In this document: positions 28,742 through 39,717 of the stretch, piece by piece
Numbering within the stretch: the stretch's first letter is position 1
Layout of the letters: each line of letters starts with the position of its first letter
Assembly: GCA_014526335.1 (NCBI GenBank)
Contig: JACTAT010000268.1
Location: 464,777 to 528,776, forward strand
Source: Chrysaora quinquecirrha
Taxonomy: Eukaryota > Cnidaria > Scyphozoa > Semaeostomeae > Pelagiidae
DNA length: 64,000 nt
Reading direction: 5' to 3'
Notes under the pieces: generated by a model
The model's database searches: none
The model's input: only the letters and a program-made list of their open reading frames with translations
What the model was told of the DNA's origin: nothing
Position numbers and translations under genes: made by a program

Positions 28742-28871
28742 CTTAACGCAATGAATAATATAGAATTATAGAAACATACTTCAGGGTTACACACAGAACC
28801 ATAGCACTGGTCAAACACTCGGACAGGGACTGATACACCCGGGTACTTTAGATATTAAATAACGAGTACTG

Positions 28872-30167
28872 CAACACCTTTCATCGTGGAACCAGCACCC
28901 CCTCCATCTATAAGGATTAATCTGGTTTAGGAATAACACTTTCCTTCGTGAAGCCAGCACCCTCTCCATTTGTAAGGACTAAATCCGGTTTACGATAACA
29001 CATCGGAAAAATCAGGTTTCTCATAGACAATGACCTTAGCAAAATGACAAAACTTTATTGTTCTTCTGAATCATAAAGCTGAACATACATCAACGCTTTC
29101 CATCGTGGAACCAGCACGCTCTCCATCTGTAACAACTTAATCTGGTTTAGGATTACACATTCGATAAATTCAATTTCTCATTGACGATGATCTCAGTGAA
29201 AAGACCAAGCTACTTTTTTCTCCTGAATCACAAAGCCCAACATCCATCAACACTTTCAATTGTGAAGCCAGCACCCTCGCAATCTGTTACGACTTAATCC
29301 GGTTTACGATAATACAGCAGACCAATCCGGTTTCTTGTAGACATTGATCTCAGAAAAATGACCAAACTTTATTGTTCTTCTGAATCATAAAGCTGAATAT
29401 GCATCAACACTTTCCTTCGTGAAGCCAGCAGCCTCTCCATCGGTATGGACTAAATCCGGTTTACGATTACACATCGGAAAAATCTGGTTTCTCATTGACA
29501 ATGACCTTAGCAAAATGACAAAACTTTATTGTTCTTCTAAATCATAAAGCTGAACATCTATCAACGCTTTCTTTCGTGAAGCCAGCACCCTCTCTATCTG
29601 TAAGGATTAAATCCGGTTTACGATTACACATCGGAAAAATCTTGTTTCTCATAGTCAATGACCTCCGCAAAATGACCAAACTTTATTGTTCTCTTAAATC
29701 ATAAAGCTGAATATGCATCAACACTTTCCTTCGTGAAGCCAGCACCCTCTCAATCGGTAAGGACTAAATCCGGTTTACGATTACACATCGGAAAAATCTG
29801 CTTCTCATAGACAATGACCTCAGCAAAATGACCAAACTTTATTGCTTTCTGAATCATAAAGCTGAACCTGCATCAACGCTTTCAATTGTGAAGCCAGCAC
29901 CCTCGCAATCTGTTACGAGTTAATCCGGTTTACAATAACACAGCAGACCAATCCGGTTTCTTGCAGACATTGATCTCAGAAAAATGACCAAACTTTATTG
30001 TTCTCCTAAATCATAAAGCTGAATATGCATAAACACTTTCCTTCGTGAAGCCACCACCCTGTCCATCTGTAAGGACTAAATCCAGTTTACGATTACACAT
30101 CGGAAAAATCTGGTTTCTCATAGACAATGACCTTAGCAAAATGACAAAACTTTATTGTTCTTCTGAA
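28872..30167 (-). repeat. 157-bp tandem array derived from the end of the last OGFOD2 exon
   Basis: The word TCATAAAGCTGAA (start of the array unit on the plus strand) recurs at 29071, 29228 (altered), 29385, 29542, 29699, 29854, 30011 and 30168, that is every 157 bases (once 155). On the minus strand each unit contains the last coding bases of OGFOD2, its stop and the AATAAA signal. Units at about 30011, 29542 and 29385 still read open from MRN..IFPMCNRK to the SAL-stop. Units at 29854, 29699 and 29228 carry in-frame stops, and 29699 also a one-base deletion. Units 29854 and 29228 share variants, hinting at a four-unit higher-order period. The left end (28872-28930) is a partial unit. Confidence 0.95.
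30151..30156 (-). promoter_or_regulatory. Poly(A) signal AATAAA of OGFOD2
   Basis: AATAAA lies 11 bases after the OGFOD2 stop (30168-30170). The same hexamer, TTTATT on the plus strand, is kept in most downstream array units. Confidence 0.7.
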
Positions 30168-30422
30168 TCATAAAGCTGAACATACATCAACGCTTTCCAT
30201 CGTGAAGCCAGCACCGTCTCCGTCCGTTAGTATCAAATCCGGTTTACGATTACACATCGGACAAATCCGGTTCCTTTCAGATGATGATCTCATCCAGATG
30301 ATTAAATTATATCGTTCTCCGGCATCGATTGGCATCGCTCCATGCATTTGCTGACCACGATGTATCAGTCCATAGGCCTTGCGATGGCAATACTTGTAAC
30401 ATACGTCATGCCAATTTCTCTC
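30168..30422 (-). CDS. OGFOD2: OGFOD2 last exon
   Basis: 84 codons plus TGA. It carries the distal iron-binding His (QMHGAMP), the Arg in GERYNL and a CPMC pair followed by the conserved GFT..S(V)DVC tail. Confidence 0.94.
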   Translation of the reverse strand, partial: ERNWHDVCYKYCHRKAYGLIHRGQQMHGAMPIDAGERYNLIIWMRSSSERNRICPMCNRKPDLILTDGDGAGFTMESVDVCSAL

Positions 30423-33400
30423 CTGAAAATCATAAAAGAAATACTTTGTTAGAGAAAGATTCTACTCGTTCGCAGAAAACCTAAAATGCTAATCCCCAAC
30501 TTCTGAGCAAATTTCAGTTACACAATCTCAAATTTATACCTCTTGATTTCATTGATATTTTCGGCATTAATATTGCTTAGGCCTCCTACAAACGTCGTGC
30601 CAGCGCCGTACCGTGCTAGCCTTTTTCTGTCACGACACCAGCACGGCATTAGTACGTTTGTCAATGTAGACGTCGTGCCAGTGCTTCCTGCTCCGCTTTC
30701 ACCACTTTCCAGAGGCTTATGGTGAAGTAACTTCTTTTCCGTGCACCGTATTGGAGTGGAAAGGAAACTGGCGCGATATAGCTCTACGCTTGCTCTCTTT
30801 CTGCAGCACGGCAACAGCACAGCCTTTGTTTCAACGCCGTGCCAAAGCCGTGCTCGCAAACTCTGGCGCGGCAAAGTCGCCGTGCCAGGATTTAAGCACG
30901 ACACCGCACCCAACTCTATCCGTAGATACAGTAGGAATGTGTCAAATACAAACAATCTCTAATGTACAGTAATACCTTTCCCCAAAGTATAGCTAGGTTT
31001 CATTATTCCAGTATCGTCGAGGGTTGGTCAAAAGGGGTCAGGGGCTGGGGCCTGGGCTGTAAATACCGCAAATTGAAGTTCTCTTTATGCTTCCCCTGAA
31101 ACCCTCTAAAGGCCCGCTACGAGTACATTACCTCAGAGCCCGCCCTGCCTCTCGATGGCCCTGGGTGTCTTTAAGATTGGAAATACAGTAAAAACCCGCA
31201 TATAAGAACCTTTCTCGAATAAAAACCTACAGCCTGAAATCTCCAATTTTTGCTCCTTTACTTAAGAACCTTTTCACCCTGAATTTGAAAAAGGTTCTTA
31301 TTTACAAAATATTGTACTGAATCTAAAAAAGCCATCTGGTAGTTTTTGGATTTAATAGCTGCTTCTTATGTAAGCAACAACCTCTGCCAAATAAGGAAAT
31401 GTGTCTAAATTTTCAACATCAAACAGGAGAGCTGCGGCTCCCAAGCTCCCTTTTTCGCTTTTGACCCTAGAATAAACAATAATAAATTTTTGTACAATGA
31501 AACTTGTGAAAACTTAATGAACCTTTAATGAGAACCTTAAATAAGAACCTCTCAGCCTGGTTTCGTAAATGTTATCCTTTAGCTAAGAACCGCAACAGCC
31601 TGGTTTCAAAAAAGTAGATTCTTATATGCGGGTTTTTACTGTAGAATACAGTTCAAACTACACCTTACTGCTGAGCTGATTAGCTAAAACCGCAATTACA
31701 TGTAAATTTAGGTAAAACAAAATAACTCCTTTCGTTCTACAGAACGTAAAGCTGAGAAATAATACAAAACAAAAGAAATAGTGAAGATGAAGGTGAAATG
31801 GTATATTTTAAGCCAGTTGCTAGGACCTCAGTAGTAGATTGGTTAACTAATCAAGACCTCAACCCTGGCTGTGACGCTACCGTGGCTGGAGCTCGAGCCC
31901 CGACCTCAATGAGCACCGGGGACACCAAGAGCCGGCAGGATTAGACCACCACACCACAACATATTCAATAAATTAATTAAACACTCACGTCTTTCATTCC
32001 ACCAAGATAAAGTTCCCCACCTTCGAATTCCTTCCCAAGAGCAATGTTGATTGTCACCTCGGCATCATCATAATGATAACTCAAATCCGTGTCTTTACCA
32101 ATGGCATAACTGACAATGAATGTTCTATGAGAGTCCAGGCCATCTCCGACAAACTCCGGATATAAAATCCTTGCGATGGGATCAAGATAATCCGCAACAA
32201 GAGGGTCGAAAAAGTCTTCCTTGTAACCAAGTTCGGAAAGTATGATCTAAAAACCAAGTGCGAACATTAGTGAAATGAAATACATGTTTTTCTATAAAGA
32301 ACCACTTTATGAGAAACATACATGTAGAAAGCCCGAAAATTTAAAGAACTAACGAGAAGATCATAACATGAAACATACTAGTAAAGAGAAAATCACTAAG
32401 AAAACTTTTCAATGTTGAATAATCCTATCACTGCAAACATCAAGAATTATGAAGTCGTTTCCATTCATTTGCAGTCGAAAATCATATAAATTGTATGTTA
32501 ACGCATATTCAAATGTTTCCTTGAGTACCTTCCAGCTTTGCTCACATATACAAGTGTCTCTTTATAATAGTCATGGCACTAAAGATGCAGTTGAAATTAA
32601 GGAACTATGAAGGAACTTTCGGAACTAAAATTGGATCAAAATAGGGCTAAAAATAAGAAACCAGGCCTTGAGTTAGGCTTTCGTATAAAAAGAAAAAGCG
32701 TCTAGCAGTACAACTTAAATGGGCTAACCCGGGTTGTGCTAGGTCACAGATTTGGTTTGAAATCGCTGATTTTCAGTATCTGTGATGGAGAACATCAAGC
32801 TACTAGACCCGTCACTAGAATGAATGCAACGTTGTTGTTGTTAATGACATCCTGCTCCATTTAAATGGAAATATACCTATAAGTAGAGTGTAAGCCCTTT
32901 TAAAAACCAACAACTACAAATAGCATTTGCATTTTCTTACCCCGTAGTTGTTCATAGTATTTGGTTTTCCAACAGGTAGGCCAGATTCTCCAAAATTTTC
33001 AATCTCCTCTATCATTCTGTCACAGAAATCATCTGTAAATACTTTGAAACTGTACGATTCTGGAGCTAAAAAAGATCAATATACTTAAGCGAATGCAAAC
33101 CATTTTCCCAAAGGGGGGGACTTGGTGGTTCAAGGTGACGTACCCGTTGGAAAATTTAGGATCCCAAATTCTGCATTTTCACTACCGCTAAGGGTAGGAG
33201 AATTTTCCATTTACTGCCACTCAAGCAAAGGGACATTGGTACAATCAGCGGTTTGAATATTTATAAAGCTCGAGTGATTGATATTTGATTAAGAAGATTG
33301 TTACAATGTCCTCAGGAGACAAATTACTCAGTCCCACCAACAAGCAGCTACCAAGAACCTATACCTAATTAAATGTGAAAGACTTTGAGCATAGACAATT

Positions 33401-36400
33401 TATTGAATTGTTTACGCTCAAAGTTGAACTTAGTCTTTCTTTTCTTGCTAATGATTAAGGAAATTTAGACCCAGCAGTTTCTCTGAAAGCAGCAGAGGCA
33501 GATTCAACAATTAGAGAAGGTGCAAATATATCTTGATACTCTATCGCTCTATCTAATCCAGCTGGCACACAAGGTGATTATAACCCTGCATTTTTGAACA
33601 CAATGGAATGACGTCATAAAGTCATTGTTATTCAGCTAGAAAAAATTCAATTAGCAATCTCAAAATGACAAAATAACAAAACTATTCTTTTGTATTTGTC
33701 TTACAGTAGTACTATCTTTCATGGAACAGTCATCCTATGGTTTATTGTGCCATACGGGAAAGTTACTACCAAAAGAAAGGCACTACCGCTTAGGGTTTTG
33801 GGTTTTGTGGCATTTTCCAACGGGTACGTCACATTGAAGTAATAAGTCCCCCCCTGGGACCCATTTCTTGCAGCAAGTATTAAAATAGCAGTAGATTAAA
33901 CATCAATTTGAATTGCAAATGTTCTCTACCTTATTATTGATTAGTTTAGTCTGTCTGACGAATGCGCAAGCATGAAACTCAGAGTCACAGAGAACTTGTC
34001 TTTCCATTGAGTATAAATTCTACATAAATTCATTATACTTGCTGTCTTTATCGGAACTCTTCTTGGTGTTTCTCTGTCTTTCTTTCGGTCTATTTTATCT
34101 CTCTTATACCAGATCTCAAGCGTCTGTGAGCCTGGGAAGTGAGGACTCACTCCAATGTTGTGCGAGCTCTCCTGCACTGTTTGAATGTGTAGGTTCCTTT
34201 CACATTTGGATCCAGGCAGAACAGAAACACAAACGAATTCAAACTACAGAAATATAGGTCTTCTGAAAGCTAAATAGAAGAGTGCAAAGCAAAGTAAGGT
34301 AAGTAAATAAAAGCAAGGTTGTGCAGAGTAAACAGAAGAAAACTGCAAAGTAAAGTCATGAAGAGATGCAGAGTCAAGGGTTTTTTAACGTGCAGTTCTA
34401 CATACAATGTGCAGTTCTAAAAATTTTTGTGCAGTTCTAAAAGATAACTTGTGCAGTGGAGAAATTGGTATAAAACAAAATGAAGAAAAGTAACATGTTG
34501 TCCTATATCAAAATAATCAACGGGGAATTTTTTGCTATCACCGGTAAAATGGCATGGTCTTATGGTTAGATTTTGCCGTACTTGAGCCATGAAATGGCCA
34601 GCAGACGATTCTCGACACATATAAGTTAAAAACTTTCTGAGAGAGCATGCCTATGTTCCCTAGGTGAGTGCATTTTGTTACATCTACATAACCATTGGTA
34701 AATTCTAATTTCTATTCCTCTTGTCTTGTAATGATAATGTGCAGTTCCTATTTATTGCAGGAAAGAAACCACATTTCTCATTGCTTGATGATAGGAGACG
34801 GATCTCTCCCGAAACGTTGCCCAACTAAATATCAAGGCTTGTCGTGATAAGTGGTGACTATCATGTCTAATACGGTGTCAGAAACACCCTTGATAAGTCC
34901 GAATATATTTACTCTAAGGCAAGACAAGGTAATAATATAGAAAGCTCTAGTACAAGGAAGGTAAAAATGCAAAGAAAATTCGAGTGATGAGATGTATTGT
35001 TTGGCAGAATGGAAAGGTCATGGATTTGATTCTTGTTATAGAGTCATGGGGTAACTCCCCTTTCGAATCTGGTACACCCTCAGCTGGATTTTCTATCGTT
35101 TTTGTAAGAAATCTTGTAAAAATCCTTTTGTATCAATACGAATCTCGTATACCCTTTCTCAAGAAGTGAAATCCCAGGAGGGGGGTTACTTGATTTTAAT
35201 CAGTACGGGGGTGTGCACTCCGAGAAATAATTTGTTGACCCATCTTTAGAATTTCCACTAACAACCGATACCCTGCTTCAGAAAAAGGGCAAAAACATAC
35301 GTAGAAAATACACTGTCGCTCAACATTGAAGTAACATTCCACTCTAACAAAATATCCCCTTTGACAACAGGCTTTAAAAGAAGTGCCTTCTTTCGACTCC
35401 AGGCTCTAGAAATCGATACCTACTTGGAAATGAGTGCATCCTGTAAGTAAAATATACTAAGTACCCCTCAAGGATGAAATGCCCTCAGTTAGAGACCTAG
35501 TTAGCCATATATCCTTCTATGGTTGGTAAATGAGATCACAGGGTATTCATTCTAGAAGGTGCTGTGGCTTTGTGGTGTAATCCAGCTGACTCGTGGTGTC
35601 AAAGCTCAGTGTGGTAAGGGTTTGAGCCCAGTCACGGTAACGTCACAGCAAAGGTCAATGTCTCGATTAGTTAACCTACTACTGAGATCCTAGCGACTGG
35701 CGATAAAACACCATTTCACCTTCACCCTCTACAATATCATTCTGGTTCAACAAGCTGCACAGGTGGGCCACTGAAGCAGTATTGCTGCCATACTTGAGCC
35801 TGTGTTTACTAACAAAAATGCTTGCTTGCTAACTTGGGTACAGCAAGTTAGTGACAAGTAAAAAGTAGCAAAAGGAAGCAAAGAAAAGCTATGCAAAGCA
35901 CAGAAATACACTGGAAGGCAACAGACAGCAAAGTCTTGCCTGTTGATGTACTGTACCTTCAGCTTTAACAGATCAGGATGAATATGCTTATAATTCTTCA
36001 AGATAATCTCTTTTCTTTTAATAGATTCTTTTCCTATATCCTTTCTTCTTTTAATTTCTTTTTTTATCTGAAGAAGAAAGCAAACATTAATGAAAAAATT
36101 CTTCATATTGGCAAAACAGAAAATTTCTTTTTGTGAATGAACCTGTCTGCTGTGTGTCCGCCCAGGGGCGGAGCAACAAAAAATTTTTAGGGGGGCACAG
36201 AGTTGAAATTAGCCGACAGAAGGGTGTGGCTTTTGTAGCAACACCCATTTTTTCATTTTAGTTTTTCCGATAATCAACATGAAATCCAATTTAAAATACG
36301 AAGACTCTCTCAACTTTTTTTCAAGAATCTAACTTTTTTCTTGTTTGTTTGCGTTTAGTGGCTGATTTATTCATTTCATCGATCCTTACACTGTATGTAC

Positions 36401-39209
36401 TGTATAAGCTTCGAAGATAGAGACTGAAACCAATGCAGATATTCAATGATATCTTTTTCTCGTTTTAGTACTCTAATCATGCTCTAATTTAATGGGATAT
36501 CTATTATTGAAACCGAGCTTCCACGCCTTTCATTGAAAAAGAACAAGAGAAATCCAAATCTCCAGACCGATATCACCATTTGCCGAAATACCTTCTTTGT
36601 GCCAACGTTTGCAACATTGGGGGGGGGGGGGTACAGCGCCCCCCTGTACCCCTTCTTTGGCGACGCCCTGTGTCCACCTGTTTAACATCATGGTTAGGCC
36701 TGTTTCATAGGCCGTGCCGTGCCATGCCTTGTCGAGCAAATTTTGACAGATTTCAAATGGCTTGGCATGGCAGGACTTATATGAAACAAATTTCACACTT
36801 GGTTCGACTGGTTGTATCAAACAGCAAAGGCCTCTTGTCCAGGTCGACCCAGAGCGACGTATGAAACGAAACACAATCATATCACGTCGTACCGTTCTTC
36901 CAAATGTGCATAGAATTATGATATTCAGTGGTCTTTCATTTAAAATATAGTCCCAGGAGAAGCCCTTGTTGGGTGAAAAGGTCTTGTTAAAAATATTCAC
37001 AATATTCACAATGTTTCTTGTGCGGGATGGCATGACAAGAAAAATGCCTTATGAAACAGAGGCGTACCAAGTCGAACCATTATAGTAGAACTAAATTTCT
37101 GTTAGTACAGCACGAAACGGCTCAACCTATGAAACAGGCTTTACACTATACCAGATAGCTATTGGAGCACTGCACCTTCTTTTTTTTTTAATAAGATCTT
37201 TAGGCCGAGATGGCCCCTAACCTTATTTACAAACATAACAACAATTTAAGAAATACAAGAAATACAGAGTAAAAACCTAAATTACAGCAAAAAAAAACCC
37301 AAAAAATAATGTCCATCAAAGTAATCATCTTGATTTTTATATTGGATAGACCCATTTGCATTATACCAGGTAGCCAAGACAATAGAAATTTCCAATAATC
37401 CCTACTCACAAAAGAATTACATCCAGAGCAGAGTGATTTTCACATTACATGCAAAATGGAGTGAAAAATCACTTGTATTGGCTAGTTCTGGCATTATGTA
37501 AAAACCAACCCCTATTTGGTATGAAAATCAAGATGCTCCAAAAGTTATCCCATATAGTGTAAACATTGCCTAAATCTGTCAATCAGTTAAGGTGGGCTCT
37601 ATCATGTGATCAGAAGTGCAGCATATGATTGGCTACATTTACCTCTTGCAGTATCTTCTCATACTGAGCATCTGAAATGTTATTCTGACATAATTCCTGG
37701 AAGAAATTGTTAAAAGTCTATCGTATCTGAAGAAAATATCACTTGAGCTACCAAAGTAAAAGGGATATCAATACAGCTGGATCATATTGTCATCATGGTT
37801 CAGGTGGGTACATATGGATGGCTCGTTTGGGTAGGGTTTTTGCCAATCTTTCAGTATCTTTTTAGGTATCTTTTTTTCCCCTTTTGGTATATATTTAAGT
37901 GTCATTTTAAAATCTGGCTGGGTACCTATGCTTTCAGGTAGCATTTTTGTCAGCTAATATTTAAATTTTAGTATCATTTTAGGTCAATTTTCTCTGGAAC
38001 CACCACTGGAATTTACTCACACATGTGTACACATTCAGGGTTTTATGAGAACTGTATGAGAACAAATGAATTATTATAAGATCTCTTGAAGAAACCAAGA
38101 CCCATGAATGCCTGGATGGAGGGGAGGGGGGTGACCTTTGACCTTTCAAAAACAAGGCTGCAAAGACGGTGTAATGTTAGACTCTGGCAAAACAATCAAA
38201 CATTGTGTTCAACACCCAGGGGGGGTACTCATTAACTTTCAATACGGGGGGGTCCATGCCAATATTTGGGGTCCGAAATCTTAAGCTTATTCAATATTTG
38301 GGGTCTGTGAATTATAACATGGACAAAAATTCACTATTTAGGCTCCACAAATCTGAAGGAAGAATCCTGCGATTTAGTCCGATTCATTACAATGACCCAT
38401 CCAATTGCCAAGAGCTTATAAAGTGTAAATTGTCATGAAACTGATGGCTAAACCCAAGAAAACATTTTAGGTGTCCAAAAATAGATAGCAATATTTGGGG
38501 TCTCCAAAACATTAAACTCAATATTTGGGGGTCTGCAAGGAAAAAGTGGCATGGACCCCCCGTATTGAAAGTTAATGAGTACCCCCCTGGGGTTCAACAT
38601 TTTAAATTTGCTTGTCAAGCAAAATGTTTGACCGTTTGGACACACCCAAAAACATTGCTTGTCCAACATTTTTTGCTTGCGTCAAGCAAAAAATGTTTTT
38701 GAACTTTTTCATAAACATCACGCCACAAATTTTGTTTATTTATTTTTGTCAAGCAGTGTTTGATCGTTTGGTCTCCTTTCAAACATTGTTCTAAAACATT
38801 TCTTTTGTTTTTTGACAACTGCAGCAACTTGCAACCAACATTTCATCACCAACATTATCTACAAACAAGGCATTTGTGCTTGTGCATTAGCAATAACATC
38901 GTTGTTTGACAACAGTGTTTTTGGACGTGGCCAAACGGTCAAACATTTGTTGTAAAGCGAATTTGAAATGTTGGACCAACAATGATTGATGGTTTGGCCA
39001 GCATCAGGCCCTAAGGCCTTCCCTCCCTACACCATCACCAACCAAGTTACACCAAGTTAGAGTTAGCCTTATCCTACCTGTTTGTAATCATTTGCAAACT
39101 GCTCTTCATTCTCAAACGTAAAATGTCTCTTCAGGTCTTTAATGAAGATATTTCTTTCAAATGCACATTTACAAATTGCTGAAGTCTTCAAAATAGTACC
39201 TTTCTTCAT
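30168..39209 (-). CDS. OGFOD2: OGFOD2, 2-oxoglutarate and iron-dependent oxygenase domain protein
   Basis: Exons: 39080-39209, 37643-37696, 35957-36067, (34151-34243 tentative), 32941-33065, 31989-32246 and 30168-30422. All except the tentative one match vertebrate OGFOD2 in order: ICKCAFERN near the N-terminus, RRKDIGKESIKRKEI, PNTMNNYG, then the dioxygenase core with LDSHRTFIVSYA, the iron ligands in SYHYDDAE, INIALGKEFEGGELY, the distal His in RGQQMHGA and the 2OG-binding Arg in GERYNLIIW. The protein ends CPMCNRKPDL ... VCSAL-stop, as in vertebrates. About 340 residues, close to the human 350. The active-site residues are intact. The substrate of this family is not established to my knowledge. 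The start is at the ATG 39209; an in-frame extension upstream without Met is open, so the first exon could be longer. The last exon's tail is the source of the 157-bp array. Confidence 0.93.
31184..31643. mobile_element. TA-flanked inverted-repeat element, word family E, word TAAGAACC
   Basis: TACAGTAAAAACCCGCATAT at the left and its exact inverse at the right end. TAAGAACC (GGTTCTTA) occurs about five times plus variants, in both subterminal regions, together with AGCCTG words. No ORF. Confidence 0.9.
31790..31968 (-). mobile_element. tRNA-derived SINE, family 2, copy 1
   Basis: Minus-strand head GGTGTGGTGGTCTAATCCTG, B-box-like GGGGCTCGAGC, body GACGTCACAGCC-type to CACCATTTCACCTTC. It matches 35560-35728 in the opposite orientation. 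Confidence 0.75.
31989..32246 (-). CDS. OGFOD2: OGFOD2 dioxygenase core exon
   Basis: 86 codons, phase 0 on both sides. It holds LDSHRTFIVSYAIG, the HxD iron motif (HYD) and LGKEFEGGELYLGGM. Confidence 0.95.
32281..32702. mobile_element. Word family E, degenerate copy (inverted relative to 25018-25422)
   Basis: ATAAAGAACCACTTTATGAG at the left, AAAAAGCG at the right, centre CATTTGCAGTCGAAAATCA, and AAGGAAC words at 32598-32630, all in inverse order to the copy at 25018-25422. Confidence 0.78.
32941..33065 (-). CDS. OGFOD2: OGFOD2 exon before the dioxygenase core
   Basis: It encodes FKVFTDDFCDRMIEEIENFG and GKPNTMNNYG (human VPVFTAPFCQALLEELEHF, GRPNTMNNYG). Phase 1 in, phase 0 out. Confidence 0.93.
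33112..33858. mobile_element. G-rich-ended TIR element, family C
   Basis: GGGGGGGACTTGGTGGTTCA ... GACGTACCCGTTGG at the left, the inverse CCAACGGGTACGTC ... TAAGTCCCCCCC at the right; about 747 bp. ACTACCGCT words flank the centre. No coding capacity. Confidence 0.9.
34151..34243 (-). CDS. OGFOD2: Tentative OGFOD2 exon 4
   Basis: Open for 31 codons between ATTTCTGTAG and GGA|GTGAGT (FEFVCVSVLPGSK). Entry phase fits exon 3, but the exit phase does not fit the exon at 32941-33065, so either this is wrong or another exon is missing. Confidence 0.35.
34750..34912 (+). repeat. Interspersed repeat family R2, second copy
   Basis: Same order of words as 27034-27192 (GACGGATCTCTCCCGAAACG, GATAAGTGGTGACTATCATG, CTTGATAAGTCCGAATATAT). 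Confidence 0.75.
35177..35472. mobile_element. G-rich-ended element, family E2
   Basis: GGAGGGGGGTTACTTGATT at the left, ACTAAGTACCCCTC at the right; the arms are less perfect than in families B to D. Confidence 0.6.
35560..35728 (+). mobile_element. tRNA-derived SINE, family 2, copy 2
   Basis: Head TGGCTTTGTGGTGTAATCCA, B-box-like GGGTTTGAGCCC, body ACGTCACAGC to CACCATTTCACCTTCACC, equal to 31790-31968 reversed. Confidence 0.75.
35957..36067 (-). CDS. OGFOD2: OGFOD2 exon 3
   Basis: 37 codons, phase 0 on both sides; KKEIKRRKDIGKESIKRKEI aligns with human LEQEVERRQRLGQESAARKA. Confidence 0.85.
36166..37140. mobile_element. hAT-like remnant beside or inside a TATGAAACAGGC inverted-repeat element
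   Basis: CAGGGGCGGAGC at 36170 and GGCGACGCCCTG ending near 36671 are hAT-type ends. Overlapping its right side, GGCCTGTTTCATAGG (36696) and CCTATGAAACAGGC (about 37125) form the ends of another element. The 167-codon minus frame at 36530-37033 crosses both and is not a gene. Confidence 0.55.
37643..37696 (-). CDS. OGFOD2: OGFOD2 exon 2
   Basis: 18 codons (ELCQNNISDAQYEKILQE) between TCTTCCAG and GAG|GTAAAT, phase 0 on both sides. Confidence 0.82.
38179..39013. mobile_element. TIR element, family T, interrupted by a younger insertion
   Basis: ACTCTGGCAAAACAATCAAA at the left, TTGATGGTTTGGCCAG ... GGCCCTAA at the right, interior GTCAAGCAAAATGTTTGACC as in 19679-19962. It is split by the element at 38214-38591. 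Confidence 0.82.
38214..38591. mobile_element. G-rich-ended TIR element, family D, nested, with target duplication GTTCAAC
   Basis: CCCAGGGGGGGTACTCATTA at the left; its inverse at the right continues for about 45 bases (TTTCAATACGGGGGGTCCAT). GTTCAAC stands on both sides (38207-38213 and 38592-38598). AATATTTGGGGTC words recur four times inside. Confidence 0.92.
39080..39209 (-). CDS. OGFOD2: OGFOD2 exon 1
   Basis: From MKKGTIL to NDYKQ with donor CAG|GTAGGA, phase 0. ICKCAFERNIFI aligns with human FCRCACFCTDNLYV. My base count here may be off by one or two. Confidence 0.75.
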
Positions 39210-39717
39210 TTTTGCCACGAAAGCTTGCTGCACTGTGCTGTGCTTAGGGACTTGGCTTTTATGTTGTTGTTGTTGCTACCACATACTGTGGCTGCTACCT
39301 CAGCTGAGAGCGCGTGTCACATTCAAACGCAAACACGTTTACGTTTTAGCAATGAAAGATAAAACAACAATGAGTGACAAAACCCTGATCGTTAGGTGTA
39401 GGTGTCAGAACTGAGCAAAAATTTGACCTAAAAGTATCAAAGAATACCAAAAAATTACACTTAGGGACAAGTCATTAATGTCGGGTACCGGGGCGGAGGA
39501 ATTTAAAAAAAATACTAAAAAGTTTTACACTCCATCATCAGTCATCACAGTAAAAATAAGTTTCATACCCCGTACATATTGCATTAAAAAAATTCATAGA
39601 TCATTTGGTAAAAAAGAAAGAAAAGAAGTCAAAAGGCAAGAATTCCTCCGCCCCGGTACCCGGCATTAAAAATGACTGGTCCCTCAGATACACTACAACC
39701 TTAGAATCTCATGCGGC

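Noticed and set aside
28872..30422. CRISPR array (regular 157-bp period)
   Set aside because: The period is a tandem repeat of an exon end with no spacers, in a eukaryotic genome.
33941..34177. 78-codon minus frame as OGFOD2 exon 4
   Set aside because: It does not resemble OGFOD2 and its phase does not fit; a different frame at 34151-34243 is kept as tentative.
36530..37033. 167-codon minus frame
   Set aside because: It spans hAT-like and foldback repeat sequence including poly-G; no motif.
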